This document shows, piece after piece, positions 34,301 to 45,778 of a stretch of 64,000 bases of DNA (position 1 is its first letter; every line of letters starts with the position of its first letter). This stretch comes from Brachypodium distachyon (taxonomy: Eukaryota; Streptophyta; Magnoliopsida; Poales; Poaceae). The stretch lies in contig NC_016134.3 of the NCBI RefSeq assembly GCF_000005505.3, positions 42,036,150 through 42,100,149 on the forward strand, given 5' to 3'. Below the pieces are notes generated by a model. The model did no database searches. It was given only the letters and a program-made list of their open reading frames with translations, and was not told the DNA's origin. Position numbers and translations under genes: made by a program.

Positions 34301-34928
34301 GCTTTCCAACAATCTTCTTAGCCTGAACAAACGTTTTAGGTAAATTCTTCTTACCATTTGGAATTGCTAGTTGCAGGACTGCTAGCAAATCATTCATGGA
34401 TTTATTGCTCCACTTGTTATTGGATTTTATGTGGAACAGAAGTACAAGGAGAGAAAGTTTTGACAGTTCACACCCTTTCCACAATGGTTCATCAACATCT
34501 CTCAACAAGTCAAAGAAAGCTTTAGTTTCAGGATCTGGTCCGGTTTCTGGAGGATTTGGGTCATCATGGTCAGTCATTGGAGGTACACCATCTGCATTCC
34601 TGAAAACATCATGGACTAGCTGACGCATATTAGAGTTTATTCCTACATGTTGTGACCTTTTCCGCTTCTTAGCAGAGATGTATGCTGCAGTTTCACCATG
34701 ACAACCCCAAACTGTATATCGATGTAGCATTCCATCACACACCAAATGCTCATATACGGTGTTCCTCTTGAGCAGGAACCTATTGACACATTTAACACAT
34801 GGGCAATGGATCTTGGCATCTGCACTTTTTCCCGTGTATGCAAAATCAAGAAAACCATTTACCCCAGCCAAGTAGTCATCACCTGGTCTAGGAGAACGCA
34901 AAAACTTCTTAATAGTTTCTAAATCCAT
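31349..34928 (-). CDS. TNP2-type CACTA transposase (TNPD-like), 4 exons
   Basis: The exons on the minus strand are 34928-32695, 32596-32276, 32200-32104 and 32035-31349, all with GT...AG junctions. Together they give 3,339 nt, about 1,112 aa, with no stop. Domain order: an N-terminal transposase-associated zinc-finger-like region ([11 protein letters not shown]), a long TNP2 catalytic region (residues about 190-560, including [21 protein letters not shown] and [19 protein letters not shown]), the DUF4218 region reading FVER across the first intron into [18 protein letters not shown], and the C-terminal DUF4216 region ([28 protein letters not shown]). TNP2 proteins cut and rejoin CACTA ends in the nucleus. 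A MITE sits 46 bp upstream of the ATG. Confidence 0.9.
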
Positions 34929-34976
34929 TGATTCGCTGTGTTTGGAATAGGAAATATTGTTAGCAAACTTATTTTA

Positions 34977-35091
34977 CTCCCTCCGATCCATATTACTTGT
35001 CCAAATATAACATGTACCTAGACGCTTTTTAAGCATATATATATATCCATATTTGGGCAAATTTGAGACAATTAATATGGATCGGAGGGAG
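34977..35091. mobile_element. MITE in the promoter of the TNP2 gene
   Basis: CTCCCTCCGATCCATATTAC and its inverted complement ending GGATCGGAGGGAG are flanked by TA (34975-34976, 35092-35093). It is 115 bp and a close relative of the MITEs at 20704 and 43385 (shared GGGCAAATTTGAGACAA). Confidence 0.88.
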
Positions 35092-35093
35092 TA

Positions 35094-37869
35094 GTTGTAA
35101 TGCTAAAACACTTGAACTGCAATGGAAATTGTAAATGCATGGTTACTAATACAATAGCACACAACGGAAAGTAATCTGCTCCCTTTTTAAATATGACATA
35201 TGCAACCACTGATACCAGCTGAGAACTTAGTGTACAATAAGGTTCTGAAGAAATACTTTACTAAGGTTCTGAAGGAATACTTCATGATATATTTATGAAG
35301 GCTTGCAATTTATACAATTAAGGTTGGGACTATCCACAAAAACTAAGAAGGCACAGGGTTTAACTAATTATTCGACTCCAATTGTGTGAGAACAGTGAAT
35401 ACATTAGCATCCCAGAAAAATTATAGTCTACTGCAAATCCAAGCGCCAATGTGCCGCATATATCAAACAATATGAATTTTTTTCGCCTCCCCAAGGAGAC
35501 GTACCTGCACAAGAATATTGAATAGGATGACGATTCTGGAGTCGGGCCACGGGATATGCTGCCCTCGTTGTTGCGATATCGTCCTGAGAATGCCGGGATG
35601 GATTAGATGAGATATTCGATGGAGGCGGAAAGACGAAGGCCAGGCTCGTGAACGCGGCGGCTGGCCCTTAGGTGGAGACACGGGCGGAGGCCAGGTCTGC
35701 AGGCGGCCCTAGGTGGAGACGGGGCTGGCGGCCCTAGGTGTTGACGCAGGCGGAGGGGAGGGCGGCGGTGTTGGTCATCCAGCCGGTGGATACGGAACAG
35801 GAGGCCTCTACGGAGCAGAGGGGATGGAAAGAGAATATTTGTCTCTCTCGTATTCACTTTATTATTTTTTTCTACTCCTATATTTTAGAAGATTGCAGGA
35901 GAAAAATACTTTACTTAATCTTTCTTTTCTCTAATATCATGTGATAGATTGGAAACATAAGTAAAAATAGTACTCCCTTCGTCCTAAATTAAGTGACCTA
36001 ATTTTTTCCAGATATGCATGTATGTATATCTAAAAAGCATCTAGATACATGTAATATTTCGGCACTTAATATGCGATGGACGGAATGCATTTAGAAAAAA
36101 CCGTGAATTCCTTTAAAATTCAGGATTTTTATTTTTTTTTGAAAAATTACCCTTTTGAGGTTGAGATTTTCAAAATGTTTAAATTTGAAAAATTAGCCTT
36201 ACCGCGGGTTCATGTACTTTCTCCAGGAATGGTGGCTGATCACCATCCGAACCATCTGCACCAGTACTAGGAGTAAAGATGGCAATCTCGTCCACGCCGC
36301 CCATGGATACCTGATCCGAAAGGTACGATATGGGTTGTCCTTTACGATATGGATACCTGACCCGATGTCAGCCTTGTTATCGATGGAACGAGATGCAAGT
36401 TTTGGAAGTCCAAAATTTTCAATGTCGCCATTGCTAATCATTCCGGTCGATATATGGTAATGGGATCTGGGAAGTTTCTCTTTCATGGTAATGGGATCGT
36501 TTGCTCGATTTCCTTGATTTGATCGCTACTTATGGGCGTGCGCTCAAAGGATGCAAATAGGGATTCGCAAACAAAAAGGGGAATTTGTAGTCACTTTTTC
36601 CTGTTGCGTAAAAAAAAGTCATATTGACCTAGATTTAGAAGTTTGCATGTAAGTATACTCTTTATTAAAAGACGGTATGTGCATGACCAACGGATATAGA
36701 GGTTGCATGACCCAAATTTGGTGGTGTCTTTGCGACGCTTCATCCCATTCTTTGGTGCGTGGTTGACAGCGTTGAGGAGTTAGTGGGTCCATGTCGGTGA
36801 TGTTCATCTTGTGCCCACTCACTAGCATACGATGGCTTAGTAGACTATTCCAAGCCGACCGCGGGTACAAATGGGTGTATAATTTATGTAGTCCTGCAAT
36901 GTTCTATATTTATTAACTATATTAACTAAATTTTACATGGGTTGTGTAAATCTACAAATATATATGATTATATTCATTCTTCAAGACATTAGTCCCTAAC
37001 ATATATATGTATATATAGTGTCCCTCTAAAAGTAAATAAATAAATAATATGCTCCATTTTCATCGTGTCAAACATTTTTTTGAAATTATTTCTCTAAACA
37101 TTTGTAAACAATTTGACGGAAACATTCCCGCTAAATCTTCCCTCCAATTCTCTAAAATATAACGCAGACCACTTCTCCAAAAATTCACTTGCGAAAATAT
37201 CCGCGCTTAATTTTCCCTCCAGTTAACCAACCAAAAGGTAAATAAATTACGTAGGTCTCAGGACTTAGATCCATTCACGCCCACCTCGCCGCCGCCCACT
37301 CCGCCCGCACAGTTTCCTCGATCTGTCTCACCGCTGTTTGGAGGGCTGCCGCGACGACGCCCTCACTCTTCGCCGCCGGCAACTACCGCTACAACGTCTA
37401 CGGCATTCTTCCCGCTGGTATTGACATCCAAGTCCATCCCTTTGCTGATTTTCCAGCTACGAATTCCTGATTGGTTCTCTTTCCTCCACCCTCTTCTTTC
37501 TCTGAGTCAGACATGAACCGTCGCCCATCTCAATCATCTCTTATATGAGTTTATACTTAGTCCATGCCTAAGTGCATGAAGCATTGGTGAAGATTTCTCG
37601 GAGACTTGGTTGGGGCGGAACCGCTTTGTGTCTGAATCTTGTCGGATCCCAAATTCCCAATCGTTTTTGTAGCTCTTGATTCCTGCAACCTGAATCTAGT
37701 TCTCTCTGGAGCGGGGATGGGTTCAGATTGTTGGACCCTACTGGACGGGGAGAATCTAACATTGGGCTTTTATTCTGGAATTTGCACTTTGATGTCGAAG
37801 CATATCTTCTGAAAAATGTGTACCCAGTCTTCTAATGAACTGATGGATGCGTGAATGGTTGCAGGTAAA
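35094..37869. other. CACTA internal divergent promoter region
   Basis: About 2.9 kb separates the two divergently transcribed transposon genes. A GC-richer patch at 35600-35850 on the TNP2 side and another at 37270-37420 on the TNPA side look like leader sequence. An acceptor GGTTGCAG at 37857-37864 just before the TNPA-like ATG indicates at least one upstream non-coding exon. Confidence 0.55.
35973..36087. mobile_element. MITE inside the CACTA
   Basis: CTCCCTTCGTCCTAAATTAA pairs with the complement of TTAATATGCGATGGACGGAA. The right end is diverged. The interior contains TATATCTAAAAAGCATCTAG and TACATGTAATAT, as in other grass Stowaway elements. Confidence 0.6.
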
Positions 37870-40800
37870 ATGGTTAACACAAGAAGGTTGAATATCACAA
37901 GAAGCTGCACCCGAAATGGACGCCGTGACAACAGAGAGGAGTCTTTCCCACAGGTTGATTCATCACAAGAATTTGATGATAATTTGGATCATGTTGTGCA
38001 CCATGATGATGACCCGCAGAACATGTTAGGTAAACTCTAGATTAGTACATTATATCCTCTGGATCAGTTTGATTAATATATAGCTATACTGGTGGTGATT
38101 GCATCAATAGAAAGCCCTCATCTTGTTACAATACCCCCACTCATCTGGTTCAGGTTTTAAAATAGACATTATATCTGCTATATCTTTGCTGAATGGTCTT
38201 GTACTTGATTGAGCACAAAGAAATCTAGCTATTGGAATATAATTCTCAGCTTTTGTCTTTCTGAAATAATTTTGTAGGAAACATTGAGAAAGTCAATAAG
38301 CGTGGGAGAACAGCCCTGCCAGATGTTTATAACCTTCCAGACGGAGCACGAATAGTTGTGAGTTGCAATCCACATGGCCAGCCTATAGGAGAAGAAGGTG
38401 GAGTCTTAGGGAAGTTTCTGGGCGTGATAGCCAAGAATGGAGCATATTGTCCACTTAATGAGCATGACTGGAGAAAGGTCAAGAAAGATGGTGGTGATGA
38501 AACAATTCTTCAGTGTGTACAGGTAGTTCAAATATAGAAGGCATGAAAATGTGATGCTACTTTTGATGTAGTGCAGCTTACCTCATTTATGATATCTTGC
38601 TGATTTTCAGACTCAGTTTTTGTGTCCTCCTTCCTGTAAGAAGTGGATATTAAAAACTGTTGGGAGAGACTGGAGACGATATAAAGCAACTCTAAAAAAG
38701 GGTATCTTCAAACCAAATGCAAACAAAAAAAGGAAAGCTTTATATAAGCTTTGTCCAGAGGATGTGGAAGAAGACCAATGGAAGGAACTTGTCAAATTTT
38801 GGAAATCAAAAGAAGGAAGGGTAACAAATATGCTACCATCCTTACGATGTTTTTTGCATTTATAATTAATCTGATGTCCTTTGCCATAGCTTGAAAATAT
38901 TTGTCGGTATGATTTGATAATAATAGGACCTAAGTGAGAAGAACAAAAGAAGTCGTTCATTGGTGAAGACAAACCATACAGCAGGGACAAAGAGTTTTGC
39001 TCGTTGGGCTGAGGATATAGTGAGTAATCTTGTTTTGTTAAATATGCTTTTTAAAAATGTTTTCTTATTGGCATTTTTATTGTTCTGTAGAGACAAAAGG
39101 ACCCTGAAAAAAGACAACCACATAGAGCAATTGTTTACTTAGCAACTCACAGAAAAAGACCTAAAGATAATCAACCAGAGCCTGTACAAAATGAGCATGT
39201 GGTATGCAAAAACAGATGTTCATTGCTTCTATAGATTATCAAGTTATGATAATTCTAGCAAGTAAACTATGTATAATTCTTTTCTTATAGATTCAATTGG
39301 AGGATCTAATAGATAATCAACCAGAGCTTGCCCAAAATGACCGGGGAAGAATTGCTTGGGAAGGCGATGCCTTGCATCAGGTTCTGGGTGAAGAAAAAGC
39401 TGGACAAGTCCATGGCATGGGTTTGCTTCCTGTCCCGAAGCAAGTTTATGGTAGGCTACCACGGCGTTTCAAGAACATGAATATCAGTACACAAGATACA
39501 TCATATGAGGGAGGGGCTGATGAAAGAGAGGAAATAGCAAGGCTCTGGGAACATATACAAAAACAAGACCTGGTTATTGAACAATTGAGAAACCAACAAG
39601 GCAGTCATGAGAACAATGAAACAGCAAGGGTAAATCATTTTTTTGGTGTGGTTCGTACCAATATTTTACTAACACTCATTTCTTGTGTAGGAAAATCACC
39701 AAGAAAACTTTGCCGACAATTCGCAGACACACGTTGCGAATTTTGTACGAAAGGTACATATAATATATTTAACAAATATTAGTTCTCTTTAGAGTTTAAT
39801 TCTATTTCGATCTGTAGAGAGTTTGCAATACGCCAGATCAACAAGGTTTCCTCACTCGAGAAAGAGAGACAACATTGGTAAATATTTAATTCCCATTCCT
39901 TCCATTTCTATGTATTTGTAGAATAATAACTAAATGTTTGTGCGTTCAACTATAGAACAAGGATACACTAGTAGAAAATCATGACATGTATACTGATAAT
40001 GACGAGGAGTTTCCTGCTCAAAAGGTTAGTATGTAAATATTTCTCATTTTGACATACTTATATTGCGATTTACTAATTACTCTCAAATCTATTTTGTTAT
40101 AACCAGTATCTTGAGCATGGAAAGGACAATGGATTAGCACATCAACATGGATCATCATCAATACCACTCTCCACCAATGGTTTTCTGCAAGAGGTAAATC
40201 CTATGTGTTGAGAATGTGGTAGTCGGAGATCTGCCTATCTTCAGTTGTATCTACAATTGCAATACCGAAAATTGTTAGTGAACTCATTTCACATACTTAT
40301 CACCAAAAATAGCTAAATGTAGCATCTAAGGAGTAATTTTATTGCATGTATTACTGTAACTTAGATGTCCATTTCTTGTAGTTTCGACCAACCCTATCTA
40401 TACAGTAGAATAAGAGTCGGTTAAGACAATCACTGACCTTTAGACCATTTATGCTAGAAATTTTGATATGTATTTATTAGCCTATATTTGAGGTTATAAA
40501 TATTTCTATCGTGTTTTCCTATAGAAGAACAAAACGAAGCAGAATTTCCAAGATACTACGGCGCGTACGCGACGACAACAAGACACCCAAAGCAGAACTC
40601 AGTGCCATATTCCCTCAAAGCGGAAGCATAGTTCTTCGATGGAGGTACAAAAGGATTTATTCATACCATTCTCATTTATATAACTTATACATCTCTAATG
40701 ACTGTTTTGCTCCTAGGACGGCACCAAAATAATTCTCAAGACTCATGTATATCCCAACAGACGACGTGTGGCATATGCCACTTTTATTACTAACTCACCA

Positions 40801-41082
40801 ACTCATGATGTTGCTGGCGTCCAGTTAGGTTCTGAATTTATGCATGTTAGTCTTGATGAAGTTATTGATGCAAAGGAAAAGTTAGTAAGAGAAAGGTTTA
40901 ACTGCAAGACAATTGGAGATGCATATGCGGCTGGGTTAACAATTGCTTGGCCATCAGCTTTTGTATGTTATGCTTTACTTTATTCTGTTTCTTGAAGTAC
41001 AAGTATACTTTAATTTTTTTACTGTGAAAGTAATAATGGTGTCTTCTGTTTGCAGATTGAGAAGATGAATTTTAAGGGATGA
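37870..41082 (+). CDS. Transposase_24 / TNPA-like CACTA accessory protein, 13 exons
   Basis: Exons: 37870-38029, 38278-38522, 38611-38820, 38927-39019, 39091-39201, 39291-39629, 39691-39753, 39818-39877, 39956-40024, 40107-40193, 40525-40644, 40717-40962, 41056-41082. Every junction is GT...AG and the total is 1,830 nt (609 aa) without a stop. Visible parts: VSCNPHGQPIGEEGGVLGKF; CPPSCKKWILKTVGRDWRRY with a long basic stretch; ARWAEDI and RAIVYLATHRKRP; GRIAWEGDALHQVLGEEKAG; a coiled coil near EEIARLWEHIQKQDLVIEQL; and a C-terminal domain VAYATFITNSPTHDVAGVQL ending IEKMNFKG. This is the plant Ptta/En/Spm family pattern. By analogy with TNPA it would bind the subterminal repeats and regulate transposition. 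Exon calls are by eye. Confidence 0.8.
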
Positions 41083-41399
41083 GCTCTTATGTCTACATGT
41101 TATGATGTACTCGCAGGCAGATTAACACGTTGTCCATTCAAGAAGCAAATAATTCCACGGCGGAAGAGAATTAGCAATAAATGTAGTCTACATTACTGAT
41201 TACAACATCTAATATTGTGTATATTATCAATAAAGTTAAGGATGCTATTAAATGATGTGATGTATACTTATTAATTTCAATGCAATTCATTCTTCGTGTG
41301 TGTGAATCTCATTGGTTTTGTGTCTTCCTAACTCGAGCACTGTTATATTCATTGATTGTTTTGTAATATATACTGATCGTAAAAGAATCAATCACGCAA
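41083..41399. other. 3' flank of the TNPA-like gene
   Basis: AT-rich untranslated or flanking sequence. AATAAA-like words occur shortly after the stop (for example TCAATAAAGTT near 41229). Confidence 0.5.
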
Positions 41400-41871
41400 A
41401 TTATATGAATGTGTTGCTAGAATTTGCAACAAGTGTTACTGCATCATGATTCCAATTTCTTGTAGATGTGTTGCAATAGATAAAGAAATTTGTTACTATC
41501 CATGTTCCTATAGATAGAAAAATGTGTTACTAGGTATGTTGCAATAGATAAAGAAACATGTTGCTAGCTTTCAGAAAATATGTTACTACACTTGTTGCTA
41601 TAGCTAGAGAAAAATGTTGCTAGATATGTTACTATAACAGCAAATAAGTGTTACTAGTGTTTGTAGTAACATATATGATAGGTGTTACTGTATCATAATT
41701 GTATCACATTATAGTACATACAGGAACGTATATAATGTGTTACACCACATCAGATTGTAACACGGCCTATTGTAACTCATAACAACCTGTGTTACTGAAG
41801 GTCACAGTAACACTTTTCTTAAGCTATAGTATCACATCCGTGTGTTACAAAAACCCTGTCCCGACGTAGTG
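41400..41871. repeat. CACTA right subterminal repeats
   Basis: More than a dozen TGTTACTA/TGTTGCTA/GTGTTACA words are spaced about 20-30 bp apart, the counterpart of the array at the left end. The element ends at the inverted TAGTG. Confidence 0.75.
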
Positions 41872-42065
41872 TTTCCTCCTGCAGCCTCTGCTCCACCCTC
41901 CCTTCCTCCTCCGCCGCCGGCGTCCGCCCGGCCGCCTCCTCCCCGCGCCGCTTCCACCCACAGCCTCTGCTCTGCCGGATCCAACGCCCTTCCTCCCCCA
42001 CCTCCGTCGTCCGCCCGTCAGCCCCCAGCGCTGCCTCCTCCCATAGCCTCTGCTCTGCCGGTGGA
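41872..42065. repeat. GC-rich minisatellite-like repeat, about 80-90 bp unit, interrupted by the CACTA
   Basis: Units share CTTCCTCC, CCGCC...CGTCCGCCCG, GCCTCCTCCCC and CAGCCTCTGCTCTGCC. The first unit is split: its left half lies at about 29245-29302, before the CACTA, and its right half starts at 41872. Two more units follow (about 41895-41980 and 41983-42065). It belongs to the Helitron interior. Confidence 0.6.
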
Positions 42066-43277
42066 ATCGGAGCAGCGGAGGCTGCTCCTCCCACAGCCCC
42101 TCCGCCCCTCTCTGCCACTAACTGTTGTTGTTCGCCGCCCTGTCGATGGAATCGAAGAAGCCACAACTGCCGTTGTGGAGGAGATGAAGCAGGAAGCTGG
42201 AGGAGCGGTTCCGACGATGCGCGTCTCTCCGCCAGCAAGGCGGTGGCTTCCTCTCCTTCGGCACGACGGAGCTATTGCGATGGCGATTCAGTCGAGGCGC
42301 TAGTCCCGTACGAGGGATGTTCCAGCAACTTGCGTCGACCGTGCAACTAGCGGTTGCAAGTTCGTGCGTGTGCACGACCTTGGTCGGTCAGCTCGATGGT
42401 CAGCCCCGTGGACTGGAACCGCCCCACTTTCCCCACTTTCGGTGGTTAAATTCCTTCCTTGGCTACAGAAAGGCCAAGTACGAGTTCTACAACTCAGTCT
42501 CCTATCCGCTGCTCTACTCTAGCTTTCGACGCTTCCGACATTGGTGGTGATTGCAAATTTCTATATTTTCTCCTCCGTGTTCCTGCTAATTGTATTCTTC
42601 CTTCTCATTTGTTATGTCTTGTCGATTTGCAGAACTCGGAAAACAAGCGAAGTTAGAGGGGTTTCGCTGAGCTACAGGTTAGTTTTGTTACTCTCTTTTT
42701 CCGGCATTGATGTTTCCTTTCAAAATTCTACAGTTTCTCCTCCCTCTTGAGTTCCAAACTTCCCCTTCTGTAGCTCTCATCGCCATTTTGTTTATTGGAC
42801 TGAGTGGCTAATGTTTGGTTTGTAGCTTCGATTTAGGTTTATTCTTGCTTCATTTCTTTGTTGATGCTCACGTGTAACTGAAATGGAGTTCGCTCTCCTA
42901 CTTGATTTTTTGAATTTGTGTAATAATGTCGTGCTTCTAAAGTCTAGACTCTAAATAATAGAGTTGTGCCCTGTTTTAACAAAGGTATGTTTGATTAATC
43001 ATAGGTAAACCAGTTAATTTTTAATTTGGATGCTAATTTGCTTTCACATTGAAAGAGCAACCTTTCTATCATTTTGTCCTTACCCAGCTAATCTCTTGAC
43101 TAATTTGGTGGACTCTACATGACTATTTACCTCTTATTTCAGAATATAGCAAAGTGGTTATTAATAGCATTGTCTTATTTTGCTGGATTGTTCCCAGCAG
43201 GTGGTGGCAAAGCCATTGGTTGTTGCCTGAAGGTATGCTTTTGCACCTAACATGTATTGTTTCTGGTGTGCAAGTGG
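42066..43277. other. Helitron interior, possibly captured gene sequence
   Basis: The region is GC-rich to about 42540 and then intron-like and AT-rich, with a good acceptor GATTTGCAG near 42630. This looks like captured exon-intron sequence, which Helitrons often carry, but I recognise no protein. Confidence 0.4.
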
Positions 43278-43771
43278 TCTAATGATGAGTGATTCTAAAA
43301 GCAGAGATATTGCTTATGATTCTAAAATCATTTGATGCCACTTGCAGAAAATATTTGACACTACAAAAAATCATACCCAATGTACTCCCTCCGTTCCATA
43401 ATTCTTGTCGAAATATTACATATATCTAGACACATTTTAGGAATAGATACATCCACTTTGGGGCAAATTTGAGACAAGAATTATGGAACGGAGGGAGTAC
43501 TTTTCAGTTCTTGTTGAGTTTTCCAATTTATAGATGGTCAGATTTTCCTTCTCAGCATGCATAGATACAGGAATAGGAATCTTCTAATGATGAGTGATTC
43601 TAAAAGCAGAGATATTGCTTCTGATTCTAAAATCATTTGATGCCACTTGCAGAAAATATTTGACACTACAGAAAATCATACCCCATGTACTTTTCAGTTC
43701 AGGCTGAGTTTTCCAATTTATAGATGGTCAGATTTTCCTTCTCAGCATGCATAGATACAGGAATAGGAATC
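43278..43771. repeat. 190-bp tandem duplication, first copy carrying a MITE
   Basis: Unit 1 is 43278-43582 (about 190 bp without the MITE and its extra TA) and unit 2 is 43583-43771. Both run from TCTAATGATGAGTGATTC to GATACAGGAATAGGAATC with only a few differences. Confidence 0.9.
43385..43497. mobile_element. MITE with an adjacent empty site
   Basis: CTCCCTCCGTTCCATAATTC and its inverted complement lie between TA 43383-43384 and TA 43498-43499. The neighbouring duplicate reads CCATGTACTTTTCAG without the element, so boundaries and the 2-bp TA duplication are read directly. It is 113 bp. Confidence 0.95.
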
Positions 43772-43925
43772 AATTGGACCAACACATTTGACAGCATAGA
43801 AAATCATATCCCATAAGTGTTATTTGTTTCACCTCGTTGCTTTATAGAATGTTCAAATTAAATCATAGACCTTCAAAAACTTCTAACTCGTGGCGATTAC
43901 ACAGACTAACCTTTTTCATACATAG

Positions 43926-44252
43926 ATGGCAACATTTAACAGTGATGGAAGGAACATGAAAAAGAGATACTATGACGCTATGGCCTTAGTGCAGAAGTAT
44001 GGTAGGCCAGACATATTCCTAAGTATGACTTGCAACCCGAATTGGGATGAAATAACCAATGAGCTTGAGCCCGATCAGACCCCTCAAGACCGACCTGATC
44101 TCATTATACGAGTGTTTCGAGCCAAGCTAGAAGACCTAAAGAATCAATTGTTCAAGGATCACATTTTTGGTGTTGTAGCCGCACATGCCTATGTTGAGTT
44201 CCAGAAAAAGGGCCTACCACATGCACACTTTCTTCTCATTATGCACCTTTAA
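43926..44252 (+). pseudogene. Helitron Rep (HUH) domain fragment
   Basis: These 108 codons match the start of the Helitron-like N-terminal Rep domain: NMKKRYYDAMALVQKYGRPD, FLSMTCNPNWDEI, DQTPQDRPDLIIRVFRAKL and GLPHAHFLLI, the last holding the HUH metal-binding histidines (HAH). A splice-acceptor-like CATACATAG precedes it. The frame ends soon after HUH, and no catalytic tyrosines, helicase or further exons follow. A full RepHel protein is well over 1,000 aa, so this is a truncated relic. Confidence 0.85.
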
Positions 44253-45069
44253 AGGATGATATCTCTATTCATGTGGGATAGTTACCAACAACATTGCGCA
44301 CAAAGATGTACTCACATCGTAGATCTGTTATGCAGTGTGAAAAAAGTTAATGTTTTTTTTTTCTTTATGCTCATATGAGATTTGTTTTCCTTTTTATTTA
44401 TGTACCCCATCCTATGTATGAACTAAGTTTATATGTGTATGCTCTAGTTGTATGCTTTTTCAGTAGAACAGATTTGTAGTGTGGCAGCAGGCTTATATTT
44501 TTTGGTTCAGAGAAATGGATGCACTGGAGTTGCATATCTGTCAATCTGTGTATGTTCAAGTTTCTGTACAATTACATGGCTGTCTAGACAATCTTATTCT
44601 GTCAAAAAATAATTCACCTGGAGGCAGGGACACATCTGTTTATGTGTGTTTTTGTTTACTGACATGTTTAGATCGATAACAGAGAAGTTATATCTAAAAA
44701 CCAATTCATGATAGACTAAAATTGTTTGTGATGGTTGCTCTGTGCATGTGCGTATTGTTTTGTTTACTGTACTCTTTGTTTGCCTACCAATCTTTATAAA
44801 GTAAAGTACAAAGATTAACACAAACGAAATCTCACTGCCTGGAGATAAGAGATTTATTGGTAGCCTATAGCTTCCTTGTTAAAGTGGCAACTCGATCTTG
44901 TAGCCTATCTTCAGGTTCTGGGGTAAAAACCGGAGAACAACTAACTTTTTACATTTCGAGGTTTTCTATGATCCGACAATTAATATTGCGTCTCTGATTC
45001 AGTATATTCAGGTAGCATGAATCGTTGGAATATTTGTGTCTCCGTTGCAACGCACGGGCACTCAGCTAG
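44253..45069. other. Helitron 3' tail
   Basis: Non-coding, AT-rich sequence ending with the GC-rich hairpin region CCGTTGCAACGCACGGGCA and the terminal CTAG (45066-45069). Confidence 0.65.
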
Positions 45070-45115
45070 TGGACAATAAAGTAGGTGAAGAGTAGTTACA
45101 CAAATAAGATTGTTA

Positions 45116-45217
45116 CTCCCTCCGATCCGTACGTAAAAAGTGTCACCCATTTTGTACGAAGTTAATTAGTACAAATTTTGTACTAAGTGGACGACACTTT
45201 TTATAGATCGAAGGGAG
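45116..45217. mobile_element. MITE, 102 bp, near-perfect hairpin
   Basis: CTCCCTCCGATC...AAAAAGTGTC pairs with GACACTTTTT...GATCGAAGGGAG. TA flanks both sides. The interior GTACGAAGTTAATTAGTACAA is itself palindromic, so almost the whole element folds. Confidence 0.85.
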
Positions 45218-45778
45218 TAATAATTAGTTGAATGATTTTGCTATTTACAAGGTGACTCAGAAATAACTATTTATAAGTACTTAGACGATAATCACAGAAA
45301 TGACTAGTCAACGCTAACAACCAGCTAACTCAATCAGCAAGATTCGTGCAAAATTCATGTAGAAAGATGAAAAGTCTTAATCAGATGGCTGTGATTATCG
45401 TTTGAAAAATAATTATTTCTAAATCGATCGAGAAACAGACACTCCATAAATAGACACTCCCTTTATTGAAATACTGTATGTCTCCGGCCATATCTCCTGG
45501 AAGCTCTTGAGTTATTATGATAAAAAAGTACTAGCACAAATGTAAAATACCTTGGCAATATTTGTATTCCAGATTATTGATGGTTGCCGAACTCATTTGG
45601 CCTCTCTTTTATTCATAGAATAAAGGTCAATCCTCCCTGCCTCTGCATACTTAGGCCTCTCCTAATGCTCCTACGTGGTGATGTCTTTTAAGCCATATAT
45701 AAGTCATCATTTCGTGGTCTCTTCACGTAAAATAACACAAAGGCATTAAATCTTTATCACAAAGCTATTAAATAAGTA
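45218..45778. other. No gene seen
   Basis: AT-rich host sequence between two MITEs, with no open frame of note. Confidence 0.5.

Larger units (their letters stand above)
29303..41871. mobile_element. CACTA (En/Spm) DNA transposon, 12.57 kb, apparently intact
   Basis: It begins CACTACAACAAAACATAG and ends GTCCCGACGTAGTG. The ends are inverted CACTAC, and TTT is duplicated on both sides (29300-29302 and 41872-41874), the 3-bp TSD expected for CACTA. Both ends carry many copies of a subterminal TGTGTTAC/GTAACACA word, the probable transposase-binding sites. Inside are divergent TNP2-type transposase and TNPA-like genes, neither with a visible lesion. Complete ends plus two open genes suggest an autonomous copy. 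Confidence 0.88.
29059..45069 (+). mobile_element. Helitron, split by a nested CACTA element
   Basis: The left terminus TCTCTACTACTACTAC directly follows host A (29058). The right terminus is CCGTTGCAACGCACGGGCA followed by CTCAGCTAG ending at 45069, with host T after it. This is the classic plant Helitron arrangement: 5' TC, 3' GC-rich hairpin and CTRR, inserted between A and T without a TSD. Without the nested CACTA it is about 3.4 kb. It retains a short Rep-domain fragment at 43926-44252 and a GC-rich minisatellite-like interior, so it is a defective copy. Confidence 0.65.
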
